Part shown: piece by piece, positions 44,188-53,606 of the stretch | Position numbering within the stretch: position 1 is the stretch's first letter | Layout of the letters: every line of letters starts with the position of its first letter | NCBI GenBank assembly: GCA_012862575.1 | Contig: BLSF01000017.1 | Location: forward strand, 558,001 to 622,000 | Length of the DNA: 64,000 nucleotides | Reading direction: 5' to 3' | DNA from: Parietichytrium sp. I65-24A | Lineage: Eukaryota > Sar > Bigyra > Thraustochytrida > Thraustochytriidae | The notes under the pieces: model-generated | What the model saw: only the letters and a program-made list of their open reading frames with translations | What the model was told of the DNA's origin: nothing | Database searches by the model: none | Position numbers and translations under genes: made by a program

Positions 44188-45021
44188 ATGGATCCAGCCT
44201 CGAAGAACGCTCTGCTGGTGGAGATGAGCAGCATGGCGGCACCGTGGCTCGTCGCGGATGAAGAGTTTCTGGAGTCGTTCCTTATCCCATCGAAAGTTGG
44301 CAAAGTTGTGGAAATTATTGAAGGAAACGGCGAAACGTGGTTCGAAGACGATGGTTTTGACAAGTTTGAAGAGGCGGAGATACTGGCGGAGCAGACGTCC
44401 AATGTGAATGTGAATGTGAATGTGAAATCGCGATCTTGGGCTAGCAGGTCTTGCGAATGCGGCGCCGATGTGAAGAAGTTGTGCGATGGAATGTCCGCGG
44501 TTGCAAAGGATGCTGTCCGAGCGTCCAAGTGTCTGCGTGAACACGGCGATGCGGTCTCGGAAGCTTGCAGAGTGGCCTTGAATAGGGAGCAGCTGCTGCA
44601 GAATTGCCCCAACGAACTTGAGCTGCTCTGTGCCGACGTGGTTCCAGGCGACGGGAGATTGCACAATTGCCTGATGCAGCGAGAAGCCGACCTCGGCTCT
44701 ACGTGCGAAGCGTTTTTGAAAAGTCGGGTCACGGGCTATGCTACTGCTGCTCAGGCCAATGAGAACCAATTTACAATGGCGTTCAGGGTTCCCCGGACCG
44801 CGGGCGAACATGCGCGCGGTTCCTATCATCTGCCTCTGCACGCTGCACACCATTTCGCGCACGCGTGGACGGTGTTCTTCTGGATTCTCTGTATTGTTTT
44901 CTTCTCCGGGGGCGTCGTCGCGATTGCCTACATCGGCTTCCGCAAGTACCGCATGAAGCGCGAGCGGTCATTCTCCGCTGAGGAATTAAAGGAGGTTGGC
45001 TACCAACCCATTTTACTGTGA
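44188..45021 (+). CDS. GLG1-like Cys-rich repeat, single-pass membrane protein
   Basis: The frame encodes 277 residues from ATG 44188. After an acidic N-terminal region it has an (Asn-Val)4 run encoded by an AATGTG microsatellite (44401-44424). Two Cys-rich repeats follow: CECGADVKKLC with SKCLREHGDAVSEAC, then NCPNELELLCADV with HNCLMQREADLGSTC. This spacing is typical of the Golgi apparatus protein 1 (GLG1/MG-160) repeat, which lies in the Golgi lumen. One strong TM segment (about 226-250, WTVFFWILCIVFFSGGVV) and a short basic tail ending YQPILL follow, giving a type I topology. No signal peptide is visible at this start, so an upstream exon may be missing. Cargo or growth-factor binding is known for GLG1 but not shown here. 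Confidence 0.7.
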   Translation: MDPASKNALLVEMSSMAAPWLVADEEFLESFLIPSKVGKVVEIIEGNGETWFEDDGFDKFEEAEILAEQTSNVNVNVNVKSRSWASRSCECGADVKKLCDGMSAVAKDAVRASKCLREHGDAVSEACRVALNREQLLQNCPNELELLCADVVPGDGRLHNCLMQREADLGSTCEAFLKSRVTGYATAAQANENQFTMAFRVPRTAGEHARGSYHLPLHAAHHFAHAWTVFFWILCIVFFSGGVVAIAYIGFRKYRMKRERSFSAEELKEVGYQPILL

Positions 45022-45235
45022 GAACATTGCTTGGAGCCGAAGAAGAGCCGTCCAAATTTCTGTTTGTTTACACCCACCCCGTTCTATATATATATATTTT
45101 TTTGCGCGCTTTCCAAATTTCTAAGTATAAAAATAACTTTAAACTAATCTTTTCTTTCCACGAACTTATTCTGATTCCATTGATTGAATAAGCGATGAAG
45201 AATGGATTACTCGAATATTTGACACTGACCATTCT

Positions 45236-46351
45236 CTATAGTTTCGGCTCCACAACAACATTCAATAGTACTCTCGCAAAGAACTGGATGGCTTCGTTCA
45301 CCAAGCCCTTGTATTGACCTTGCTGCCCATCGTAGGCGTCATAGTGGTGGCCATCGAACAGCACGTATTTAGAGTCTGGGTTTTTCTCCTTGACAATGTT
45401 GTACGCAGCCAACCCATTTTCCTTGCGGTCAAAGACCTCTTCATTGCTCGCGTCAATCACCAGCACTGGGCATTCGATCAAATGGGCTGTGTCCAAGGGG
45501 CGGTAACGGCAGAGTTTGGGCAAATTGGGCGCCCCATCCATATGTGGCAAAAAGTCTCGAGGAAGGTCATTTGGAACGGATAGTGACGCGAGTCCCCTGG
45601 CACGCAAAGAAGCTTGTTGCCTAGCCTTTTCCCGGAGAGACTTGGGATTGCCTGCGCCAACATCGCCACAGCTCGGCACGTTGGCGACGATGGCTTTGAC
45701 GAATCCTCTCTGCCGCGCGCCAATGGAGATGACGTGGCCCCCTCCTTGGCTGATGCCCCAAATCCCAATTCTGTCAGAGTCCACGATCGGCTCACCGTCC
45801 AGGAATGCAAGCGCGGCCTCGATATCAGTCAACTGCCAGTCCATGTCCACCGTCTGGCGCACAACGTGAGCATTGAGCCCCTCCACGTTGACCCCAGTCG
45901 GGTTTCCAAAATCCGCGTCCCTGCCGAGGCTCTGCTGGCGAAGATTGGCGGATGGCACAGAATGAGACGCGAGCACTCCGTCCGAATCATTCCACCCGCG
46001 ATAATCAAAGGTGAGCACCGCAAACCCAGCTTGCGCGAACGGTCTCGCGAACGCCACGTCCAGGTTGTCACGGATGCCGCCCCAGCCGTGGCACAGCAGC
46101 ACCGCGGGAAACGACCCATTCTCGCAGTCCAGGGCCTCGTCCGGAAGCCAGAACGTACCCGTCATCCGCGTCCCATCGCTGTAAATGTCCACCACGCGGC
46201 TCACCACGCCATCTTTATTCCCGCGAGCGGCGGTACGGGACCTGAACTGCGCTCCAAGTTTCCGAAGGTCCACTTTGCGCTCCTGGAACACCTTCCACTC
46301 CTCGGGACCGCTGCCCAGATAGTCGTAGCTGCTCTTCACCTTGCCAGCCAT
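45236..46351 (-). CDS. Alpha/beta hydrolase (dienelactone-hydrolase/peptidase-like)
   Basis: The frame encodes 371 residues from the first ATG (46351). It has the alpha/beta hydrolase core: oxyanion-hole strand VLLCHGWGG (about 85-92), FDYRGWNDSDG, the nucleophile elbow IGIWGISQGGG (Ser201), an acid in VLVIDASNEE (Asp300) and a His in FDGHHYDAYDG (His335 or 336). No signal peptide or TM is present, so it is probably cytosolic. The substrate cannot be told; the general shape recalls bacterial YcjY/DLH-type or acyl-peptidase-like hydrolases, and a bacterial origin is possible but untested. It is convergent with the Cys-rich membrane protein, 214 bp tail to tail. Confidence 0.88.
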   Translation of the reverse strand: MAGKVKSSYDYLGSGPEEWKVFQERKVDLRKLGAQFRSRTAARGNKDGVVSRVVDIYSDGTRMTGTFWLPDEALDCENGSFPAVLLCHGWGGIRDNLDVAFARPFAQAGFAVLTFDYRGWNDSDGVLASHSVPSANLRQQSLGRDADFGNPTGVNVEGLNAHVVRQTVDMDWQLTDIEAALAFLDGEPIVDSDRIGIWGISQGGGHVISIGARQRGFVKAIVANVPSCGDVGAGNPKSLREKARQQASLRARGLASLSVPNDLPRDFLPHMDGAPNLPKLCRYRPLDTAHLIECPVLVIDASNEEVFDRKENGLAAYNIVKEKNPDSKYVLFDGHHYDAYDGQQGQYKGLVNEAIQFFARVLLNVVVEPKL

Positions 46352-47488
46352 CGTCTTGATCGAATTCACTGTCAACTCCAACAACTCGATCTACTCGATC
46401 TAATCGATCTAATCGACTCAGCCGATTGATCGACTGTGAATCGACAACTGCTGAGCTCGACTGCCAGTGATGGCAGTGCGTCCTCGAACTCAAACTCTGC
46501 TATGTATGCTATTTACAGAATTCAGATTCAGAACAGCAACTTTGGAATGGACGTGGATAGATAGATACATGTGGATACTGTGGATACTGGTTATCTCAAG
46601 TTAGTGTAGTGTACAAACCACATGCGTGGATACGAAAGTGAGGGCGGACAAAGTAGCAGGCAGGGGTAGCAGCTTCGTCATTTGTCAGTGTTCACTGATG
46701 ATGGCAAGAGATTCTTTCCTCTGCTTCCTTTTTGTTCTTGTTTCGGGCCACCAGAGATGACCCACGAGAGGTCCAAGAGGTCAACGAGTCAAGAGGCGAT
46801 GGACGATGGACGATGGCTCATGGAAGAGCCTGAGGTGCGCGCGTCGAGTTGCATTTTGCGTTGGGAGCTTGTGTTTCAAAGATCGTGAATTATACATTCA
46901 GTGATTAGTTCGCCACGGATTCATCAAGATTAGTCTGCTGTCGTGGGCTTTGGTTGCATTTGTGAGTTGCTTTGCATCTCGTCATGATTTGATTTCATCA
47001 TTTCATGGAATCATGGAATCATGGAACGAAAGTGACGGCAGAAGCCTCGCTCGCTCAGGCTTCGAGCTGCAAGCAAAGCTACTCGAGTACTAATTGGTGG
47101 TCAACCTCCAAGCTACAAGTCGTTCATGCGCGGGTGCGCTCTTCCGGGGCTATTACTCAAGTTGCGTTTCTTTTCAATGTTCACTGACTGTGTACCATGG
47201 TATTCACAGAGTAGACTGAGTAGACCTCGCAGGAGCGCACTTGGCGCAGTGAATGTACGAGTATGCGACTATGCGTGGCCACTATACACAGCATAATTGT
47301 ATTTGCATGGACTGGCGAGCGGGACAGTAGCGAAAGTGTAAAGCGTTTACCACTTACCACTTTGCAAACCTTCAGTTCGAACCTTGTGGATGTTGCGGAT
47401 GCATCCTCTGCTTGCATGTTATAGCTTGTGCTCTCGAGACCGGAAGTCACGAACGCGGAGTTCCTCCTGAGGCGGTGTGGCAATTGGC
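46352..47488. other. Intergenic region between divergent genes
   Basis: About 1.1 kb with an (ATCTAATCG)-like repeat near 46385-46420, ATGGAATC repeats near 47000-47025 and GATGGAC repeats near 46798-46815. No gene is supported. It probably holds the promoters of the hydrolase (-) and the secreted protein (+). Confidence 0.5.
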
Positions 47489-48121
47489 ATGGCTCCAATG
47501 GCATGGGCGCGAGCGTTTGCCGCGTGGTTCATGGTCGCGGCAACAGCGGCTACAGCAACAGAGAATTGTGGGGGCTGGAGCTGGGAGTCTTCGACAATGC
47601 AGCTGGAGGAAGGTATTCTGGAGCCGTTCGTGACGGGCGAAGGGTGCATTGCGCAGGGTGACGAGGTGTCGATTAAATTGGCGAAACCTGCTGGCTTGTT
47701 TGCGCAAGTTCTCGCTGCTGAAGATGTGGCCGGCCGAAGCGCGATAGACTTCGCGGTGTTCTTCGGAGAGGGCCGAAGTGTAGAGTTGCACAAACCGTCA
47801 GACTCTGGCAAGTTCATTGCTTCAGCTGATGGAGTAGAGCTAGGCGAAGGAGATGTTACCGTCGCAATAACATGCGCAGGCGAGGCGGGACCATGCCACG
47901 TCCGTGTGCATTTGTTTGCTGTCCAGACAGGCTGCAGGAAAGGGAGGTTCAAAAATACAGATGCGGCCGTCGTCACAAGCTCGGGCCAAAGTTCATGGCC
48001 ATATGCAAGCGAGCAAAGGCACGTGAAATGCCAAGCTTACTTGAAAACGCGTTTGCCAGTGAAGAGCGGAGCCGATGTGCTTCCTCATGGTTTTATCGAC
48101 GATCGGCCACACCTTCGGTGA
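47489..48121 (+). CDS. Putative secreted protein of unknown family
   Basis: The frame encodes 210 residues from ATG 47489. The N-terminus (MAPMAWARAFAAWFMVAATA) is a good signal peptide with likely cleavage after the Ala/Thr-rich stretch. The mature part is beta-rich, with VSIKLAKPAGLFAQVLAAED, FAVFFGEGRSVELHK and EGDVTVAITCAGEAGPCHVR, suggesting a beta-sandwich with one or two disulfides. I recognise no family. The C-terminal 50 residues look less ordered and could reflect an unrecognised intron. The gene is convergent with the lipid kinase. Confidence 0.6.
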   Translation: MAPMAWARAFAAWFMVAATAATATENCGGWSWESSTMQLEEGILEPFVTGEGCIAQGDEVSIKLAKPAGLFAQVLAAEDVAGRSAIDFAVFFGEGRSVELHKPSDSGKFIASADGVELGEGDVTVAITCAGEAGPCHVRVHLFAVQTGCRKGRFKNTDAAVVTSSGQSSWPYASEQRHVKCQAYLKTRLPVKSGADVLPHGFIDDRPHLR

Positions 48122-48409
48122 AGAGACCAGAACGTAAAACCTTCCAGTGTTAGGAAGTCACTGCTGACAAACTGTTGGGTTGGGTTGGCGTGGCGTGGCG
48201 TGTGGCATCCAGCTAGTCAAGTTGCACACCGCTTGCTGCGGCACACGATTTCTGACATGTTTGGCGAACCATGCGTTAGGAAGCAAGGCGCCGAACATGG
48301 GACTTTTCATCAAACGAAGCAAGGAGGGAATAGCCCTCCATCAATGTAAGATGACAATACGAAACTCTATTTTCTGTTTTTTTCTGAAGGTGGGTGCATT
48401 ATTTCAGAA

Positions 48410-49714
48410 TTAAGGTTTTTTCAAGATTCGAGCAATGCTTGGGACCATTTCCACCAAGACGTCCTTCGAATCGTCAATGTTCTCGCCGGAAGCGCTCAAA
48501 GACCCCACAGAGTCCGCTTCAATATGAAATGCCTGCACCTTGTACAAGGAGTTGCCGCCTACTCTAGTGCACGAGCCGTCATGCATACCGATGAAAGTCT
48601 TTATGAGCTCGTACCGCGACATTTCCCCGGGTATAATAAAGAGGCCCATGCACCCGTCATCAAACTTGACATCAGGGCAATATGTAAGATCAGTCGAAAG
48701 CCAAGGCAGTGCGCACACAGAGGCAAGGATAAACTCCCCTTCAATCATCTTCCAGCCGGATTTCTCAGGGTGGTCCTGTAGAACATCTGGGTCCTTGTAC
48801 CCGTACCGCTCCTGAAGACTCTGGAACTTCTCTTTAGGAACCTTTGCGGGCTTGAAAGACACCCTCCCTCTGTGCGTGTCTCTTTTTCCAATGACGTAAA
48901 TAGGGGCGAGGAACATCTTCAGGGCTATCCCTAGATGGCGCCACTTTCGCTCGATCAAATCATCGTGGTCTGTGATAATACCCCAGGACACACAATGGGC
49001 ATCAACGAGCTTTTTCTGTGTCCCTGTCTTTTCGTCCTTGAAAGTCACCTGGTTCAAATCCATCTTTGAGACGTTTTTGAGCTCGCTGTTGCCTTCAATG
49101 ATCTGCACGATGGATTGGTACGCCGTAGTTGACCCAGTTGAGGACGCAATGCCGTTCGCGGAGCCCACGGGAACAATTGCAAAGTTAATTTTGCTCAAAA
49201 CTTCCCGCACAGGCTCGCTGTCAAGGACCATGCTCCCACCACTCGCCTCCTTGACCACACCGTTCAGAAATTCGTTCAACGAGCCGTCACCCCCGAATAC
49301 AAGCACGCCGTCAGCGATTTCCTCTCCTGCGAGGACTTTTTTCACCAGGGCCTGGCCAAGCTCAGCAAAGTGCCCGGCATGAGTGGTCTCCGTCAACACG
49401 ACGTCGGCCGCTCCGGCCCTTTTCAGGAGAGGGTACGCCACCTTAAAGAACTGAAACCGCCCATTCTTATTCCCGCTGAAAGGATTCACGTAACACCAGA
49501 AAGTCTTGCCCTTCACTGCCGAGCCCTTCTCCGGCACCTTGTACAGCCGCACGAGACGATGGTCCACCTTTTCAATGATGTTGAACGGGTCCGTGAGGAA
49601 GAACACGACAAATGTGCACACTCCGAGGGCGCCGAGGTACAGCCACTGCGTGGGCACCTCCACCTGCCCCACGCCCCACACGTTCACCTCCAAAACCTCG
49701 CCTTGGCCGCCCAT
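48410..49714 (-). CDS. Sphingosine-kinase-like lipid kinase (DAGK catalytic fold)
   Basis: The frame encodes 434 residues from the first ATG (49714). A hydrophobic segment at about 24-41 (WLYLGALGVCTFVVFFL) comes first, then the diacylglycerol-kinase catalytic domain: FWCYVNPFSGNKNG, TETTHAGHFAELGQAL, the nucleotide-binding GGDGSLNEFLNGV and PVGSANGIASS. The two-domain arrangement continues to the C-terminus (FDDGCMGLFIIPG, YKVQAFHIEAD). Spacing and the TETTHAGH block fit the sphingosine/ceramide kinase branch, which phosphorylates sphingoid bases or related lipids. Substrate choice is an inference. The N-terminal membrane anchor is unlike typical cytosolic sphingosine kinases. Confidence 0.88.
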   Translation of the reverse strand: MGGQGEVLEVNVWGVGQVEVPTQWLYLGALGVCTFVVFFLTDPFNIIEKVDHRLVRLYKVPEKGSAVKGKTFWCYVNPFSGNKNGRFQFFKVAYPLLKRAGAADVVLTETTHAGHFAELGQALVKKVLAGEEIADGVLVFGGDGSLNEFLNGVVKEASGGSMVLDSEPVREVLSKINFAIVPVGSANGIASSTGSTTAYQSIVQIIEGNSELKNVSKMDLNQVTFKDEKTGTQKKLVDAHCVSWGIITDHDDLIERKWRHLGIALKMFLAPIYVIGKRDTHRGRVSFKPAKVPKEKFQSLQERYGYKDPDVLQDHPEKSGWKMIEGEFILASVCALPWLSTDLTYCPDVKFDDGCMGLFIIPGEMSRYELIKTFIGMHDGSCTRVGGNSLYKVQAFHIEADSVGSLSASGENIDDSKDVLVEMVPSIARILKKP

Positions 49715-50800
49715 ACTCACGCGCCAGACACCAGACACTAGACACCAAATGAATGCCCAACGCCGTCGAAGGAGTCAAAGAATGTCAAAGACACAACGAA
49801 ACACCGTGACACCGAGGGACTGAGCGACTGAGCGACGAAATAGTTTAGAGCTGGCTGAGAGCTCTGTCAACTTGAATGAATTATGTCAACAATGTTGCTG
49901 TCTTAACATGTAAGTCCTTATGCGCCAGACTGTATGTAGATAAGATTCCTTCCCTTATCCTTATCCCTTATCCCTTATCGCTTATCCCTTTTTATTATCC
50001 CTTATCCTCGTCCTATTGGTATACATACCCAGATTACCCAGATACACGAAACACACACACTTGGTGTGTGGTGTAGAATTCGGAGTTAGGTAAAGAGCTT
50101 TCTTCCATACCTTCTGTTTTCATTTCATTTCTTTCTTTCTCGCTTTTCCATTTGGTATTGTTGGAAGATGCAATTTATTGACAGTGATCGTGGTTGTTGT
50201 TGTTTGCTGCTGTCGAGCCAGTCTTCGTTGTCGGCTTCAAGCGCTCCGTTGAGATTGTGAATGATTGTGAATCAGGCGCACATCGATTGTGCGCATTGAA
50301 GATTGTGATTTGCAAAGGTAAGTATGACGACGTGCCAGCAAGTAACTTAGTGGAGAGTAGAACAAGAGCAAGTGGCAATGTGACGGTCATAGAGGACTGA
50401 TCGCCAGTTGAGACGTATCTTTTTCAGTGCTCTCAACCCCACCCAAGGTAAGGTTAAAGTGTCAGTGGCTTGGAGAACGTTCACAGTGCTACGCTTTCTT
50501 CAAGTTCGACGCCCTCGAATCTTCTCATAGCAGGAGATGAAACCATTTGGTCGGTGAGGCGGCCCGGTGTTGGGCGGTGGGGCGATGCGAAAGCATTGGA
50601 AGATTTTGGAACGTCTCACGTCGTTCACGAAGTGGGCTCTAGTCTCCGCTGAAGAGCAGCCATTGCCAAAATTTCCTAGATAAGAGGGAGCGTGTGGCGA
50701 AAGTTGAAAGGTCAAATCTTGTCTTGATTGAAAAGAAACTATGGGCAAAGAAGGGCATGCATGGATTGATTACGGTCAAGTGAGTGTTGCACACAAAAGG
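49715..50800. other. Intergenic region
   Basis: About 1.1 kb. It contains CTTATCC repeats at about 49955-50005 and short TTG/GTT repeats near 50190-50210. Short frames at 50175-50400 show no family features. No gene is supported. Confidence 0.5.
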
Positions 50801-52867
50801 TCACTTCTCGCAGAGGTTTGCAGGAACGACAGCAGCAGAAAGATAACGCATTCGTGGGGGACTGGCTGATTTTCCTGGTCTCACCTTGAAGGTTAAAATT
50901 TTGCTTCTCAAGGAAACGAAGGCCCGGCCACGCGTAGTGAATACCGTGGCCAAGGCCTTTGCCTCGAAAATTAAAACGTTTAGGCACGCTGCCGTGATAG
51001 AGTTCTCCAAAAGTTCCATGTTGTAGTCGAGCGAGGACACCACATCATCGATCCCACTCCACCGATACATGAAAGCAAGCCAAACCAAAAGTACGCAAAT
51101 GTCTGCAATGAATACTGGCGCAAAGAACTTGTTTTTCGCTCGTGGGGAGAAAGAATCGATGAGGGGCATGAAGCACTGTGCCGGGAGAACCATTAACAAA
51201 GCCAGAAGGATGCTGCTCTGGTTTTTGAAAATAGCAGAAACACAGCAAAGGAAGCCGATGTGATTCGCAGTCGTGTATATCGTCTCAAAAGCGGATGAAA
51301 GCTTTCCGATAAGAGGAACGTTCATTCCAAGCACTATAAGGAGCTGACCAGGAAGGCAAAGAACAGACAAGTACCCGATTTGACGACACGTCGGAAAGAA
51401 TGATAAACCCACGCTGGAGACTCCAGCAATCGATGCAACGCTGACAGATAATGCGAAAGCCTTACGTTTGACTAGACGCTTCCAAGCTAACGCAAAGGAT
51501 TTTCCAAAAAGGTGCGTTGCCAATGCCTCTTCTGTAAATTCCACTTCGAAGGGTTTCTGACTCGGATAAAACACATATACAGTAGCTTCGGAATCTGGTA
51601 AATTTGTTGTCTCCGATGAATCTGCGTGGACGGCAGGCGTGCCAGAGCAATCTGCTTGGGGGCTCTCCTGATACGGAGACGGATCACCGCGCTCCTTTTT
51701 CAAAGCCTCTTCAAAAACCTTCAACCACTTCTCCAAGACGGGTTTCAAGTTTTCGATCTCATCTCCTCGAGATAAGATATGAGAGAGTAACCGCACTACA
51801 GTTTCGGATGTGAAGCTTTGGGCTTGGCCAGCCGTCTGGGAAACCCTTACGAACTGGCGTTCGGCGTTGTTGTCACCATTGACTTGGAATTTGTTGCCTA
51901 AGGACCGTAGCAAGCTTTTCGACGTCATGACACAATGCATCGGACTAGACAGTGCGACCAGAGCATGAGCCTCTGTTCCAGCGAGAATGAATTTCAGCTG
52001 GAATGCAACGACGTTTAAAGCGAAGCCAAAACACCTTGCGCGAACAGTGGAGTAAAAGAGTTCTGAACTCGACTCGAATTCGAACCAGTCCAGCTGAGTA
52101 CCCAGGAGCACGAATGTGTTAAAAGCAAAGGCCACCACTACCACGACGCGCAAAATTCGCATGAGCGGGGGAGGACATGCATCCAAAAAACCCGCCAAAA
52201 TCATCGAGGGAAATAGGGATACAACACCAACCATCTGAGAAACTGAGTGGTGGCACAGGTAGATTAAGCTGCACCCCAACAAAATAGAGTTTGCAAACAT
52301 ATAGAGCGATTGGAAGTGACGAAGATGGAAACCCAACATGGTTACGCTGAGGTGGAGGACGAATGCAAAGGAGCCTGGCAGACAGAGGATTCCAAGCCAT
52401 CCAATATGACGATACTTCGGCAGCAATCCCAACGTACTGCACAAAATTCCAACACTATACAATAAATAACAGAGAGAATGTGCCCAGACATTTCTACGAA
52501 AAGTAGTAAACCACCGTCCGAGACCGAGGACGCGAATACCCACTGCATCCGACAAAAAATTTATTTCCATCGGTTCAAATACCGGCAAACAAATATGAGT
52601 TCTCTCGCTTGAGAGCGGGATCGATTTCTGAAGAAGTCGGGCTTCGGAAAACCTCATTCCGGACACAGGAAGAATTTTATCCCCGAACGCCAACCCGTGC
52701 TGCGCGAGTTGCCCCATTTCTCGCAGCTCGTCTAGCATGCGTCGGACCTCATCATCCTCTCTAACGCCTGCCTGATTCAGCACAGACTTCAACTCTTGGA
52801 CACAAGACTCTACGTGACCTGGCCCAGCTTCCACTTCACGCACTCCTTGCCGCGCATCGCACGGCAT
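50801..52867 (-). CDS. Multi-pass membrane protein with an internal tandem duplication
   Basis: The frame encodes 688 residues from the first ATG (52867); it is open for 26 more codons upstream, so the true 5' end may lie in another exon. Two homologous halves of about 210-230 residues are visible. Each starts with a short beta-like lead-in, then several TM segments around a signature (KYRHIGWLGILCLPG in the first, TCRQIGYLSVLCLPG in the second), and ends with ALNVVAFQLKFI or CLNVLIFEAKAL followed by a basic segment. Each half has about five TM segments. A soluble linker with SETVVRLLSHILSRGDEIEN separates them. I recognise no transporter or channel family. The two-repeat plan resembles transporters that arose by duplication, but function is unknown. 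Confidence 0.75.
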   Translation of the reverse strand: MPCDARQGVREVEAGPGHVESCVQELKSVLNQAGVREDDEVRRMLDELREMGQLAQHGLAFGDKILPVSGMRFSEARLLQKSIPLSSERTHICLPVFEPMEINFLSDAVGIRVLGLGRWFTTFRRNVWAHSLCYLLYSVGILCSTLGLLPKYRHIGWLGILCLPGSFAFVLHLSVTMLGFHLRHFQSLYMFANSILLGCSLIYLCHHSVSQMVGVVSLFPSMILAGFLDACPPPLMRILRVVVVVAFAFNTFVLLGTQLDWFEFESSSELFYSTVRARCFGFALNVVAFQLKFILAGTEAHALVALSSPMHCVMTSKSLLRSLGNKFQVNGDNNAERQFVRVSQTAGQAQSFTSETVVRLLSHILSRGDEIENLKPVLEKWLKVFEEALKKERGDPSPYQESPQADCSGTPAVHADSSETTNLPDSEATVYVFYPSQKPFEVEFTEEALATHLFGKSFALAWKRLVKRKAFALSVSVASIAGVSSVGLSFFPTCRQIGYLSVLCLPGQLLIVLGMNVPLIGKLSSAFETIYTTANHIGFLCCVSAIFKNQSSILLALLMVLPAQCFMPLIDSFSPRAKNKFFAPVFIADICVLLVWLAFMYRWSGIDDVVSSLDYNMELLENSITAACLNVLIFEAKALATVFTTRGRAFVSLRSKILTFKVRPGKSASPPRMRYLSAAVVPANLCEK

Positions 52868-53606
52868 CAGCTGGCGCTTCAATTTGCACTTCCGTTCCAC
52901 AAAACCGTCGATCACGTGCGCATCTCGAGCCGCAAGCAACGTCAACGCCTAAACAGCGTCCTGGCAGCACAACTCCGCCGTGTAAGTCGACTTGCCAAGC
53001 TCTTGCTCTCCGGCTGGCCGATTCGGACTCTTCCCACGAAAACAAATGCGACAGCAAGCCGCTGCAAGAGGCACAGCTCGCGGTCGCTTCCAAGCTGCTC
53101 AACTCAGGCTGTTTGATGAGCTGCGAAAATGTTGAACATGTACAGCATTCATCGAAGACGCGATTTCGTTCCTGACTTCGTACTCACTGTCACATGACAA
53201 TGCCCACGACAATAACTTACCCCACGTTGTAGTTCACTCGTTCAACAGGATCAACAGTAATCACTTCGCTATTGGCCATCATTGATCATCATTGCAAACA
53301 AACCCCAAGCAAAGTATTGTTTGATACCCTCCTGATGGTTTACGATGGTACAGTTCAGACAGTACCGGTACATGGTACATTCCCCACCATCGTTTACTGG
53401 CAGATAAGCTCATAGCTATCATAGCACCTGGTATGAAAGGCGGTGACTCTTACATTGGTTGTTATAGAGTTCACTAGTTATCCTTCAAAATTTCACCGCC
53501 TACATGAAGTAGGAAATTACCGTTTCAGACTTCGACTGCGTGCCCAACTCCGGAGTCAGAGAAGATGTGACTGTGGGATGCGAGTCTGGAAAACTGGATC
53601 TCACCG
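52868..53606. other. Intergenic region and possible 5' exon of the duplicated membrane protein
   Basis: On the minus strand there is a protein-like open stretch of roughly 53190-53000. A 49-bp gap (52951-52999) with weak GT and TTTAG ends would join it in frame to the gene at 50801-52867. No ATG is found in that stretch, so I do not extend the CDS. A GTACCGGTAC-like motif lies at 53362-53371. The rest shows nothing. Confidence 0.35.

Noticed and set aside
43828-44862. Minus-strand frames of 344 and 286 codons
   Set aside because: They overlap the GLG1-like gene, start at weak positions and show Arg/His/Ser-rich composition without any domain. The plus-strand frame has a TM segment and ordered Cys repeats.
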